Numbered from the stretch's first letter, positions 9,346 to 17,338 are shown. The stretch is DNA of 64,000 nucleotides from Nitrospirota bacterium (GCA_021791055.1 JAJYXI010000053.1:1-64000); one strand, 5' to 3'. Notes: a model not told the origin generated them from the sequence alone. Made by a program: numbers and translations.

Positions 9346-11316
9346 TTGCACGAACATAAACCAAGAAAGCAGAGCGGTAATTTGGAAAAAATTGCGCTCA
9401 TCGGTAATCCCAATGTGGGCAAAAGCGTAATATTCGGCCTGCTGACAGGCAAATATGTGACAGTATCAAATTATCCCGGAACCACTGTGGAAATAACGCA
9501 AGGCAATATATCCCTGAATGGGAAAAGATTATTGCTCATAGACACGCCAGGCGTGAACAGCCTTATACCCATGAGCGAAGACGAGAAGGTCACAAGGGAC
9601 ATACTTCTCTCGGAGGCACCTTCAACAGTGGTACAGGTGGGAGATGCAAAAAACTTGAAAAGGACGCTCCTGATAACCCTTCAGCTTTCTGAGATGGGTT
9701 TTCCAATGGTTCTTGATCTCAATATGATTGATGAGGCCATGGACAGGGGAATCTCCATAGATATAGAAAGCCTTAAAAACATGCTCGGCATTAATGTAAT
9801 AAGCACCATAGCACCCCAGAGAAAGGGCATAAAGGAGTTAAGGGAAGCCATACCATCTCCGAAGTGTCCCACAACCAGGATAAATTACAATCCTGTAATC
9901 GAAGATTATATCGGGAAGATATCGAAGCTCCTCCCGTCAACAAGCATTTCGCAACGTTCCCTCTCTGTGATGATACTCTCTGAAGATGAGAGCCTCAGGG
10001 ACTGGCTTAAGGTCAATATTAAAGAAAATACCCTATCGGAAATAGAAAGGCTGAGGGATGAATGCAAGCTGAAGTTTAGAGATTCCGTCGGATATCTGAT
10101 AAATAAGACAAGGATCGAGGCAGCAGAGGAAATTGCCAGCAGGGTCATAAAAAAGGTGGGGCCTGAAGGCGGAAAATTACTGAATTTTATCGGCAGGATC
10201 AGCATGCATCCTGTTTATGGGATTCCGGTTTTACTGGCGGTATTGTACGGGTTTTACGAATTCGTGGGAGTTTTTGGAGCAGGCACACTTGTAGACCTTG
10301 TAGAGGAAAACATATTTAACAGCTATATCAATCCGGCAGCAACAAAAGTAGTTAAACTCCTTATCCCGATAGAGTTATTACAGGAATTGTTGGTAGGAGA
10401 ATACGGGCTTATAACTGTGGCTCTGACATATGCTATTGCCATCATACTTCCCATCACGGTCACTTTTTTTATAGCCTTTGCACTCCTTGAGGACAGCGGA
10501 TACCTGCCGAGACTCGCCATTATGAGCAACAGGATATTCAATATTATCGGATTGAATGGCAAGGCAGTTCTTCCCATGGTCTTAGGCCTTGGGTGCGGGA
10601 CAATGGCGGTAATGACATCAAGGATTCTGGAGACAAAAAGGGACAGGATAATCACAACATTCCTTTTAGCCCTCGCCATACCATGTTCTGCCCAGTTGGG
10701 CGTCATATTAGGGATGCTCGGCGCCCTTTCCTTAAAGGCAACAATAGTCTGGGTATCAAGCATTTTAATAGTCCTGTTTATTTCAGGATTCCTTGCATCA
10801 AAGATAGTTTCAGGGGAAAGGACAGAATTCTTCCTCGAAATACCCCCTATCAGGATACCAAATCTGATGAACATTGTTGTAAAAACAATCGGCAGAGTAG
10901 AGTGGTATCTGAAAGAAGCAGTGCCGCTTTTCATACTCGGCACATTTATTCTTTTTGCCCTTCATAAATTCAATCTCCTTATTTTCCTTGAAAGGATTAC
11001 ATCTCCTGTGATTGTAAATCTCTTAGGGCTTCCTGCAAAGACAGCAGAGGCATTTATCCTCGGATTTCTGAGAAGGGACTACGGCGCAGCAGGATTATTC
11101 ACGATGGCGCAGGAAGGCCTTTTAACGCCTGTACAATCCATTGTAAGCCTTGTAACAATAACGCTTTTTATTCCGTGTCTTGCCAACTTCTTCATGATTA
11201 TAAAGGAAAGAGGCATAACAACAGCCCTCTGGATTATAGCCATAGTATTTCCAACCGCATTCTTATTCGGAGGACTGCTTAACTGGATATTGAGGTATTT
11301 CAATATAAGTTTATGA
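9346..11316 (+). CDS. feoB: ferrous iron transport protein B
   Basis: Inner-membrane Fe(II) transporter with an N-terminal G domain: G1 GNPNVGKSV, the switch-I segment NYPGTTVEI, G3 DTPGVNSL and G4 LNMIDEA. This is followed by a helical spacer and about eight membrane helices containing two Gate-type regions (LPITVTFFIAFALLEDSGYLPRL and LAIPCSAQLG). I chose the TTG at 9346 because GGAGG ends 5 nt before it; this gives 656 residues. No feoA is adjacent, and a Fur-type regulator follows, which fits iron control. Confidence 0.92.
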   Translation: MHEHKPRKQSGNLEKIALIGNPNVGKSVIFGLLTGKYVTVSNYPGTTVEITQGNISLNGKRLLLIDTPGVNSLIPMSEDEKVTRDILLSEAPSTVVQVGDAKNLKRTLLITLQLSEMGFPMVLDLNMIDEAMDRGISIDIESLKNMLGINVISTIAPQRKGIKELREAIPSPKCPTTRINYNPVIEDYIGKISKLLPSTSISQRSLSVMILSEDESLRDWLKVNIKENTLSEIERLRDECKLKFRDSVGYLINKTRIEAAEEIASRVIKKVGPEGGKLLNFIGRISMHPVYGIPVLLAVLYGFYEFVGVFGAGTLVDLVEENIFNSYINPAATKVVKLLIPIELLQELLVGEYGLITVALTYAIAIILPITVTFFIAFALLEDSGYLPRLAIMSNRIFNIIGLNGKAVLPMVLGLGCGTMAVMTSRILETKRDRIITTFLLALAIPCSAQLGVILGMLGALSLKATIVWVSSILIVLFISGFLASKIVSGERTEFFLEIPPIRIPNLMNIVVKTIGRVEWYLKEAVPLFILGTFILFALHKFNLLIFLERITSPVIVNLLGLPAKTAEAFILGFLRRDYGAAGLFTMAQEGLLTPVQSIVSLVTITLFIPCLANFFMIIKERGITTALWIIAIVFPTAFLFGGLLNWILRYFNISL

Positions 11317-11390
11317 GTGGATGAGTATATGGGTATATGAGAAAAATTTTTACTCATTTACTCATCAACACATTTACCCATTAACGCTGG
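11314..11390. repeat. intergenic ATGAGT/ATGGGT inverted-repeat cluster
   Basis: Between feoB and the Fur-type gene the units ATGAGT, ATGAGT, ATGGGT, ATGAG on one side face ACTCAT, ACTCAT, ACCCAT on the other, around an AAAAATTTTT centre. It can fold into a long imperfect hairpin that may act as a terminator. The same arrangement recurs at 20924-20985. Confidence 0.6.
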
Positions 11391-11397
11391 AGGAGTC

Positions 11398-11817
11398 GTG
11401 GAAAAACAAAAATTCAGAGAGTTCCTGACAACGAAAAGGCTCAAGCTGACAAAAGAGCGCAATGAAATACTTGATGAAATATTAGACATGAAAAAACACT
11501 TTGACCCGGAAGAGCTATTTGTCAGGCTTAAAACAAAGGGATCAAAGGTATCGAGGGCGTCTGTTTACAGAACAATACCGCTCCTTATAGAGAGCGGCCT
11601 CCTCGAAGAAGTCGAGAGGATAGACAGGCATGCGCATTATGAAAGGGTTTCCGAGGATCGACACCATGATCATATGATCTGCATAAAATGCGGAAAAGTA
11701 ATAGAATTCTACTCCCCTACCCTCGAGATGCTGCAAGATGAGATATGCCAGAAGGAAAAGTTCAAAGGCATCAGGCATACACTTGAGATATTAGGATACT
11801 GCGAAAAGTGCGGGTGA
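11398..11817 (+). CDS. Fur-family transcriptional regulator
   Basis: A 139-residue metal-responsive repressor of the Fur/PerR group. An N-terminal winged helix (RLKLTKERNEILDEIL and KVSRASVYRTIPLL) is followed by the metal-binding HHDHMICIKCGKVIEF and a second CxxC at the C-terminus (GYCEKCG), the structural zinc site. GTG start at 11398, preceded by GGAGGAG. Position directly after feoB suggests iron response, but Fur, PerR and Zur cannot be separated from sequence alone. Confidence 0.88.
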   Translation: MEKQKFREFLTTKRLKLTKERNEILDEILDMKKHFDPEELFVRLKTKGSKVSRASVYRTIPLLIESGLLEEVERIDRHAHYERVSEDRHHDHMICIKCGKVIEFYSPTLEMLQDEICQKEKFKGIRHTLEILGYCEKCG

Positions 11818-11834
11818 TAGGTTATAATCAAATC

Positions 11835-12068
11835 ATGTCAACGGTGCTGCTAATAATATTATTTGCATTTATATTGAACATCCCCTTCGGCTATTTCAGG
11901 AGTCGCTCAAAGAAATACTCTCTGAAATGGTTTATTTACATACATATGCCTGTTCCTATTGTTGTCATTGCAAGACTTATCTCCCATACAGACTATAAAT
12001 TCATACCCCTTTTCATAATGGCTGCCGTCATCGGACAGTTCTTCGGCGGCAAACTGGAATTCAACTAA
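11835..12068 (+). CDS. small membrane protein
   Basis: A 77-residue protein with two or three hydrophobic segments (STVLLIILFAFILNIPFGYF, a central MPVPIVVIARLI and a terminal PLFIMAAVIGQFFGG). I recognise no family with certainty; similar short hypothetical membrane proteins occur beside Fur genes. The ATG at 11835 is preferred to an upstream start inside the Fur gene. Its stop overlaps the first base of the dehydrogenase gene, so the genes are probably co-translated. Confidence 0.6.
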   Translation: MSTVLLIILFAFILNIPFGYFRSRSKKYSLKWFIYIHMPVPIVVIARLISHTDYKFIPLFIMAAVIGQFFGGKLEFN

Positions 12069-13081
12069 TGCTCGCAAGCTATCTAATAAAACCGGGAACA
12101 GTCGAATTAAAAGAAACTGCTGTGCCCAAGCCCTCTCAGGGAGAAGTGCTGGTTAAGATTAAGGCCGCCCTCACCTGCGGGACGGATTTGAAGGCTTTTC
12201 TGAGGGGACATCCCATGATACCGATGCCGGGTGTATTCGGCCATGAGTTTTCAGGGGTTATTACAGAAGCCGGAAAAGGGGTCAAAGGATTTAAAGCCGG
12301 AGATGAAATAATGGCGGTTCACAGCGCTCCGTGCCTTAAATGCAGATATTGCAAAAAAAAGCTTCACAACCTCTGTGAAAATATAATGAACACAAAGGTC
12401 TTAGGCGCCTTTGCTGAATACATCCTGTTGCCGGCGCATATAGTCAAACAAAATCTCTTTCACAAACCCGCAAATCTGAGTTTCGAAGAGGCGGCATTAC
12501 TAGAGCCCCTTTCATGTGTGGTTCATGGTATGCATGGATTAAACATTAAAAAAGGGGACAGGGTATTGATAATCGGCACAGGGCCGATAGGACTTCTTCA
12601 TCTCTCACTGGCAAAATTGAAAGGGGCAAAGGTCATCATTACAGGATTGGAACATGAAAGACTTAACCTTGCCAGGAGCCTTGGAGCGGATGTGACCGTA
12701 TTGCCGTCAGAACTTATCAGTGCCATAGATGAATTCACTGATAACCTCGGTGTGGATTTTGTCTTTGAGTGTACAGGACAGATAGATGTCTGGGAGACTT
12801 CTGTAAATTATGTGAGAAGGGGAGGAACAGTTATTCTCTTTGGAGGAGTGAAAAAAGGGACAATCGTGACATACGATACATATAGACTTCATTACGATGA
12901 GATAACATTAAAAGGGGTATTCCACTTTACTCCCCATGATGTGAAAACCGCCTACAATCTTTTAAAAGACACCCTTAACCTCTCTCCTCTTATAAGCGGC
13001 AGTTATCCCTTAAAAGACCTGCATATAGCACTCAATAAGCTTTCAAAAGGCGAGGGGATAAAATATGCGATTATTCCTTAA
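12068..13081 (+). CDS. zinc-dependent alcohol dehydrogenase family protein
   Basis: A 337-residue medium-chain dehydrogenase. It has the catalytic-zinc GHEFSGVITEAG segment (about 59), the four structural-zinc cysteines in APCLKCRYCKKKLHNLC (about 94-108) and the NAD(P) Rossmann motif GTGPIG near 174. The family includes alcohol, threonine and sorbitol dehydrogenases, and the substrate cannot be assigned. A second dehydrogenase of the same family lies at 19883 on the same strand. The intervening 6.8 kb looks inserted, so the two may once have been neighbours. Confidence 0.85.
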   Translation: MLASYLIKPGTVELKETAVPKPSQGEVLVKIKAALTCGTDLKAFLRGHPMIPMPGVFGHEFSGVITEAGKGVKGFKAGDEIMAVHSAPCLKCRYCKKKLHNLCENIMNTKVLGAFAEYILLPAHIVKQNLFHKPANLSFEEAALLEPLSCVVHGMHGLNIKKGDRVLIIGTGPIGLLHLSLAKLKGAKVIITGLEHERLNLARSLGADVTVLPSELISAIDEFTDNLGVDFVFECTGQIDVWETSVNYVRRGGTVILFGGVKKGTIVTYDTYRLHYDEITLKGVFHFTPHDVKTAYNLLKDTLNLSPLISGSYPLKDLHIALNKLSKGEGIKYAIIP

Positions 13082-13089
13082 TGGGAAAT

Positions 13090-13847
13090 GGGACGGTTCT
13101 AATTTATTCCGCTCGCCTTTTTCGGCCGCCCTACCGTCCGTATCACGGCTGAAACTTTATATTTTGTCCCCACTTTTTTGATAAAGGCTTCATTCCCATA
13201 GACCGTCCTTCTGTCCATCTCTCCCTTCATTGCATCCTTGTCCCTGAGCATCCCCTTTACCAGTTCCCTGTATTTTTTGCGTCTCTCGCTTTCATCATCA
13301 GACAGTGTTCTATAAATTGGATGTTCGTCTATTATTAAATCGATCTTCCCATAGGCATATGCAGAGTAACTGCTCCATCTGTATTGCTTAGGATCATTAA
13401 CTATTTTTGCCCGAACAGGGTTCAGCTCCACATAGCTTCCGCAGGCAAGCAGATAGTCGTCTTTTGATATTATGATGCTCTTGTATCTGTCCTGCCAGAA
13501 ATGACCGATGTGCCCGTATTTGTTTTTATAATATTGCGCATAGGAGAGGTTTATCACTTTCATCATCTCGGCAAGACTTCCACCTTTTTCTGTGGGCTCA
13601 AGCACGAGATGCACATGGTTTGTCATTAATACATAGTGATAGAGCTTGAATTTGTATTTATTCTTGCATTTTGAAAGCAGTTCGATATACTTCCTGTAGT
13701 CATACTCATCTTTAAAAACATCCTGTCGATTATTTCCCCTCGTTAGGACATGATATACATACTCTCTCGGCGCTATCCTCGCTATCCTCGGCATAGTGCA
13801 ACAATATCAAAAGATAATCTTTTTTGTCAATTAATTAGAACCGTCCC
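13090..13847 (-). mobile_element. REP-type HUH transposase unit with 15-bp inverted ends
   Basis: GGGACGGTTCTAATT at 13090-13104 is repeated in perfect inverted form at 13833-13847, and the two copies bracket the transposase gene closely. This argues that they are the recognised ends or hairpins of the unit. REP-associated tyrosine transposases are known to act on short palindromic sequences next to their gene. No target duplication was seen. Confidence 0.65.
13099..13794 (-). CDS. REP-associated tyrosine (Y1/HUH) transposase
   Basis: A 231-residue Y1 transposase of the IS200-like superfamily, REP-associated branch. The N-terminus MPRIARI...YHVLTRGNN is characteristic. The HUH metal motif TNHVHLVLEP is at about residue 59, with a candidate nucleophilic Tyr in NLSYAQYYKNKYG (about 88-92). 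The C-terminal helical region is longer than in IS200/IS605 TnpA, typical of the RAYT group. It nicks single-stranded DNA at hairpins. It lies at the distal edge of the integron-like segment. Confidence 0.88.
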   Translation of the reverse strand: MPRIARIAPREYVYHVLTRGNNRQDVFKDEYDYRKYIELLSKCKNKYKFKLYHYVLMTNHVHLVLEPTEKGGSLAEMMKVINLSYAQYYKNKYGHIGHFWQDRYKSIIISKDDYLLACGSYVELNPVRAKIVNDPKQYRWSSYSAYAYGKIDLIIDEHPIYRTLSDDESERRKKYRELVKGMLRDKDAMKGEMDRRTVYGNEAFIKKVGTKYKVSAVIRTVGRPKKASGIN

Positions 13848-13882
13848 TATTTTTCTATTCGCTATTTTTCTATTCTCGTTGC

Positions 13883-14872
13883 TCAGCGATCCGCCAAAGT
13901 AGCGCGGCAGTGCCTTGCCTCCCGGAAAATAACCGAAGGCACCAAGCGTATGTAAATCAACTCGCCGACCAGTTCCACAAGCGTTTGGGTCACAATTACG
14001 GCAGACGCCAGAATCCAAGCGTCCGGCAAAGCCAGAGCAAGCGGAAGCACCACCAACGAATTGCGCGTCCCCGCGCTGAAGATCAGCGCTCTTCCCGCTT
14101 GCGTATCCAGGCGAAACGCACACGCCGTCAGGCGGGCGAGAAACGGCATGATGGCCATGAAGGCAACATAGACCGGCACAGCTTGGCTGACTAGCGGGAG
14201 GGATTCTTCGATTCTGCCAATTTGAGATGCAACAACGAGAAACAGGGTAACCGCCATGAATGGCACCGGAAGCCACGCGGTTGCTTCAAGCCATCTTGCG
14301 CCGCTGCGGCGGCGCTTCGCCCAAAACTCGGTCACTAAGGCAAGCCCTAGAGGCAAAACGATGAGCACAAGAAAAGCCTCCAGAAATGGCCCGGCGCTCA
14401 TGACCTGTGCGGCCTGCCCGCCCATGAAAAGCCACAGATAGACGGGTAGCAGGAGCATCTGGGCGAGAAGCAACAAAGGTGTGGAGGCAAGAACTAGCCG
14501 TGCATTTCCACGGCCGAGGTGAGTAAAGACAATAACATAGTCAATGCAAGGGGTGAGCAGAACGAGATATACCCCGAGTAGCAGCGGCGGGTGTTGAGGC
14601 AGAAGGCGCGACAGCAACCAGACCAGGATGGGGACGATGAAAAAATTAACCGTCAGCAGTGCGGCGGTAAACCGCCGATTGGAAAATGCTTCGCGCAGAT
14701 GAAGAAACGGAATCTGGGCAAACATTCCGTAAAGCAACACCGCAAGCACTGGGGAGATCAGGAATTCCAGGCTCACGCCAAAAGTCGGGCGCCACAACCC
14801 AAGCCCCGCCCCGATAGCCAAGGCCACGGCGTATAGCCAGATTTGATTCTCTTCTAGTTGCTCTCTTGACAC
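13883..14872 (-). CDS. SBF/ACR3-superfamily transporter (arsenic resistance-type)
   Basis: A 329-residue protein with about ten hydrophobic helices, including LTPCIDYVIVFTHLGRGN and a second half with FSAGTRNSLVVLPLALALP, matching the bile acid:sodium symporter/arsenic resistance group. Transport of arsenite or another anion is inferred from family. The GTG at 14872 has AAGGAAG upstream and lies 17 bp after a putative attC core. The gene is clearly GC-richer than its neighbours, a sign of transfer, and I interpret it as an integron cassette gene. No attC follows its 3' end, so the cassette looks truncated. Confidence 0.8.
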   Translation of the reverse strand: MSREQLEENQIWLYAVALAIGAGLGLWRPTFGVSLEFLISPVLAVLLYGMFAQIPFLHLREAFSNRRFTAALLTVNFFIVPILVWLLSRLLPQHPPLLLGVYLVLLTPCIDYVIVFTHLGRGNARLVLASTPLLLLAQMLLLPVYLWLFMGGQAAQVMSAGPFLEAFLVLIVLPLGLALVTEFWAKRRRSGARWLEATAWLPVPFMAVTLFLVVASQIGRIEESLPLVSQAVPVYVAFMAIMPFLARLTACAFRLDTQAGRALIFSAGTRNSLVVLPLALALPDAWILASAVIVTQTLVELVGELIYIRLVPSVIFREARHCRATLADR

Positions 14873-14888
14873 TGTGCTTCCTTAAAAC

Positions 14889-14943
14889 GCATAACGCAGA
14901 GTTCACCGGCGCGCCGCTTTTGCGCGTCCGGTGGAACGACGTG
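14889..14943 (-). other. larger part of an integron attC site, split by the IS110 element
   Basis: Read on the minus strand, the site ends in the core GTTATGC (14895-14889). Inside are complementary L-box arms, GTTCACCGG on one side and CCGGTGGAAC on the other, differing by one unpaired base as attC arms do, around a GC-rich stem. The matching ACCTAAC box lies at 16592-16598, on the far side of the IS element. Together they would form an attC of about 60 bp. Confidence 0.7.
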
Positions 14944-14952
14944 ATACTTATT

Positions 14953-15021
14953 AAGGCCTCCTAAATCATAGCGCAAAGCGATATGATTAACAATCCCAAA
15001 AAACATTCACAAGGAGGCCTT
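14953..15021 (+). promoter_or_regulatory. hairpin sequestering the transposase ribosome binding site
   Basis: AAGGCCTCCT at 14953-14962 is perfectly complementary to AGGAGGCCTT at 15012-15021, and the latter contains the Shine-Dalgarno sequence 3 nt before the transposase ATG. A smaller inner pair (ATCATA / TATGAT) sits in the loop. A transcript entering from outside would hide the ribosome binding site, a known strategy by which elements limit transposase. The left arm is also part of the left end of the element. Confidence 0.6.
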
Positions 15022-15023
15022 AT

Positions 15024-16067
15024 ATGAGATTTTACACCAAACAGCACGAATTTTACTGCGGAATTGATTTGCACGCAAAGACCATGTATTTGTGCATTAT
15101 CAATCAGGAGGGCGATATATTACTTCATCGCAACATGAGAACCGATCCGGAAGTCTTTCTGAGAGCAATTGCTCCTTACCGGCAGGACATCGTTGTTGCC
15201 GTTGAGTGCATCTTCACATGGTACTGGATTGCCGACCTCTGCGATAGAGAGCATATCCCCTTTGTTTTGGGACACGCTCTTTATATGAAAGCCATCCATG
15301 GCGGCAAGGCAAAGAATGACAAGATAGATGCCCATAAAATAGCGGTTCTTCTGCGAGGCGGCATGATGCCAATGGCATATGTATATCCCCCGGAAATGCG
15401 TTCTACCAGGGACTTACTCAGAAGAAGAATGCATCTTACAAGAAAGAGGGCAGAGCTTTTAGCCCATGTCCAAAACACCAATCACCAGTATAATCTGCCG
15501 GACATAGGAAAAAGGATTGCCAAGAAAAGCAACAGGGTGGGAGTTGCAGAAAGGTTTCCTGATGAAAGCGTCAGAAAAAGTATCGAACTTGACCTCAATC
15601 TTCTAAACTACTATGATCAACTTCTCCTTCATCTGGAACATGAGTTATCCCTCATTGCCAAGACCCATGACGCGGACTCTTATTTCCGCCTTCGTTCAAT
15701 TCCTGGAATTGGAAGAATCCTCGGTCTGGTGATTCTCTATGAAATACATGACATTAATAGATTTGAAAGGGTTCAGGATTTTGTATCCTATTGTCGTCTG
15801 GTCAAATCAGCTAAGGAATCGGCAGGCAAGCGTATGGGCAGTTCCGGTAAAAAGATCGGCAATGTCCATTTGAAATGGGCATTTTCTGAAGCGGCAGTGC
15901 TTTTTCTCAGAAGAAACACTGATGCGAGAAAATACAGAGAGAAACTTGCAAAAAAACACGGAAAGGCAAAGTCTCTAACCATTCTGGCTCATAAGCTTGC
16001 CAGAACCGTTTACTATTTATTGAAACGCAAAGAGGTATTCGATATGAACACATTCTTTCAAAGATAA
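15024..16067 (+). CDS. IS110-family transposase (DEDD)
   Basis: A 347-residue transposase with the N-terminal RuvC-like DEDD domain: first Asp in CGIDLHAKTM (about 12), Glu in VAVECIFTWYW (about 59), and the paired Asp residues in KNDKIDAHKIA (about 97-100). A C-terminal helix-hairpin-helix segment IPGIGRILGLVILYE (about 229) is followed by the conserved SSGKKIGNVHLKWAF with the catalytic Ser. IS110 enzymes act with an element-encoded guide RNA. The frame is intact, so the element may be active. Confidence 0.92.
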   Translation: MRFYTKQHEFYCGIDLHAKTMYLCIINQEGDILLHRNMRTDPEVFLRAIAPYRQDIVVAVECIFTWYWIADLCDREHIPFVLGHALYMKAIHGGKAKNDKIDAHKIAVLLRGGMMPMAYVYPPEMRSTRDLLRRRMHLTRKRAELLAHVQNTNHQYNLPDIGKRIAKKSNRVGVAERFPDESVRKSIELDLNLLNYYDQLLLHLEHELSLIAKTHDADSYFRLRSIPGIGRILGLVILYEIHDINRFERVQDFVSYCRLVKSAKESAGKRMGSSGKKIGNVHLKWAFSEAAVLFLRRNTDARKYREKLAKKHGKAKSLTILAHKLARTVYYLLKRKEVFDMNTFFQR

Positions 16068-16576
16068 AAGACTCCGGGCGAGCCTGTTCGTCTAACTGGA
16101 GCCATAAGGGTAAATTCCGGTAAATGCTTGCAAACAATACGTATATGGCATTGACCATGAAAGATGAGCATTATGGAATGCTGTGCCCGGCGCCAATTGC
16201 TTTGATTAGGACGCCCGGAAACAAATATACACGATACACGGAAAAAGGTTGTTTTGCAGGGTCTGCCCCTTACCCGAGCCCGTAGCTAACTGGCAACAGC
16301 CTCTGTGCTGTCAGCCGCTTGTTTTGATTGGGACGGCATAAGGGTACAGATTCGTTTCTTGGCCGCAGGGATAAAAGGGCCATGCCTTCCCTGCTGTTGT
16401 CCCGAATGCTTTCGGGACTATCGAGCCACGATAAGTGTTTGGTGCAGACTTCTGTCTGATACCGTATGGAGAAACCAAGTCAGAGCTGCTATGCAATCTG
16501 AACGGTATCGTTAAAAAATTAAGGAACGATTTTTTCTTATCGTTTCCGTTTAGGAGCGCTTTTGCCCTTGACAACC
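16068..16576 (+). ncRNA. non-coding 3' region of IS110 element, candidate guide (bridge/seek) RNA
   Basis: About 510 bp without a convincing gene separates the transposase stop from the right end. IS1111-type elements are known to encode their target-specifying RNA downstream of the transposase. The stretch contains stem-forming segments such as TCCCGAATGCTTTCGGGA (about 16397) and an ACAGC/GCTGT stem near 16297. It also holds two similar segments, TTTGATTAGGACG (about 16200) and TTTGATTGGGACG (about 16322). RNA boundaries and guide loops were not resolved. Confidence 0.4.
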
Positions 16577-16589
16577 GGAGGCCTTATAA

Positions 16590-16598
16590 GTGTTAGGT
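16590..16598 (-). other. short distal half of the split attC site
   Basis: On the minus strand ACCTAAC (16598-16592) matches the inverse core box RYYYAAC. It contains the TAA stop of the membrane-protein gene, as is common where a cassette gene runs into its attC. Its partner arms lie at 14889-14943 beyond the IS element. Confidence 0.65.
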
Positions 16599-17060
16599 GT
16601 CATTTTCAAGTTCTTCTATCAGGTTATAGAACCGCCACTCATAGTAACTCGCTATAAATATAAGAGTAGAGGCAATAGTAAATATAACAACACTCCCAAA
16701 CATCGTGTAAATGCAGTAATCCGGAATCGGATTATATGACTTGAAGATCACTGCCAAAAGAATTATCGCGATTGAATACATGACATAGAGACCTTGCCAT
16801 AGTCTAAATCTTTTATTCTCATTAATACGTTGTGGAAGTAAAACTCTAAAATACTTTAACTGAATATTGTCAATAATTGCGATTAAGCCTTTATGTTTAT
16901 TCTCCCAATGCGCAGCGACCTTCTTCCGTATTTCATTTCTCCTCTTTTCAAGAGGTCTAAAGAATGAAAAATGCAGCGCAGTATATAAAGTTACATAGAG
17001 CGCTACGATTGTGCCCGGAATGTATAAGAGAAAGTTAAATAAAAAATCAGTGTTGTTCAC
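16593..17060 (-). CDS. membrane protein of unknown function (integron cassette gene)
   Basis: A 155-residue protein with three probable membrane segments: FNFLLYIPGTIVALYVTLYTA at the N-terminus, then GLYVMYSIAIILLAVIF and MFGSVVIFTIASTLIFIASY. Between the first and second lies a basic region, EKRRNEIRKKVAAHWENK. I recognise no family. It starts 16 bp after the DUF397 gene with no recombination site between, so both belong to one cassette. Its stop codon falls inside the attC inverse core box. Confidence 0.6.
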   Translation of the reverse strand: MNNTDFLFNFLLYIPGTIVALYVTLYTALHFSFFRPLEKRRNEIRKKVAAHWENKHKGLIAIIDNIQLKYFRVLLPQRINENKRFRLWQGLYVMYSIAIILLAVIFKSYNPIPDYCIYTMFGSVVIFTIASTLIFIASYYEWRFYNLIEELENDT

Positions 17061-17076
17061 ATGCCCTCCGTACTTT

Positions 17077-17313
17077 CTATCTTCTCCTCTTCATATCGAA
17101 TTCCCCGTTTTTCACACCTTTGAGAAACGCATCCCATTCTTCAGCAGTAAATGTCAGAACATGTCCATTGCTGTCGTTTGTGTTTATAACATATACACTT
17201 GATTCCTTTAGACATACACCCAGGCAATGTTTACCATAGTCCCCGCTAAAGGAACTCTTTTTGAACTTTTCCACATTGCCATTAACTATTCTTGTAACAA
17301 TCTTAGTATTCAT
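17077..17313 (-). CDS. DUF397-like small protein
   Basis: A 78-residue protein with the features of DUF397: KKSSFSGDYGKHCLGVCL in the middle, followed by VINTNDSNGHVLTFTAEEWDAFLKGVKNGEFD. DUF397 proteins are abundant in Actinobacteria next to XRE-type regulators and some act as antitoxin-like partners; none is proven here. Its occurrence in this genome, in an integron cassette and without an XRE gene, is unusual and suggests transfer. It is followed closely by the membrane-protein gene. Confidence 0.7.
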   Translation of the reverse strand: MNTKIVTRIVNGNVEKFKKSSFSGDYGKHCLGVCLKESSVYVINTNDSNGHVLTFTAEEWDAFLKGVKNGEFDMKRRR

Positions 17314-17338
17314 CTTACTTTTCTCCTTTCTATCTCAC

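Larger units (their letters stand above)
14944..16591 (+). mobile_element. IS110-family element (IS1111-attC-like) inserted in attC
   Basis: The element lies between the two halves of an attC site. Subterminal inverted repeats are visible: ATAAGT-like sequence plus AAGGCCTCC near the left end (14946-14961) and GGAGGCCTTATAAGT near the right end (16577-16591). IS110-family elements do not make simple terminal repeats; the IS1111 subgroup has subterminal ones, and one branch is known to insert specifically into integron attC sites. Exact ends are uncertain by a few bases. Confidence 0.75.

Noticed and set aside
13827-14276. Minus-strand open frame in another frame of the transporter gene
   Set aside because: Product of high GC codon composition; the transporter frame has clear membrane helices and a cassette context.
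16305-16574. Open frames in the IS110 3' region
   Set aside because: No ribosome binding site, biased composition or known domain; the region is better explained as non-coding RNA.
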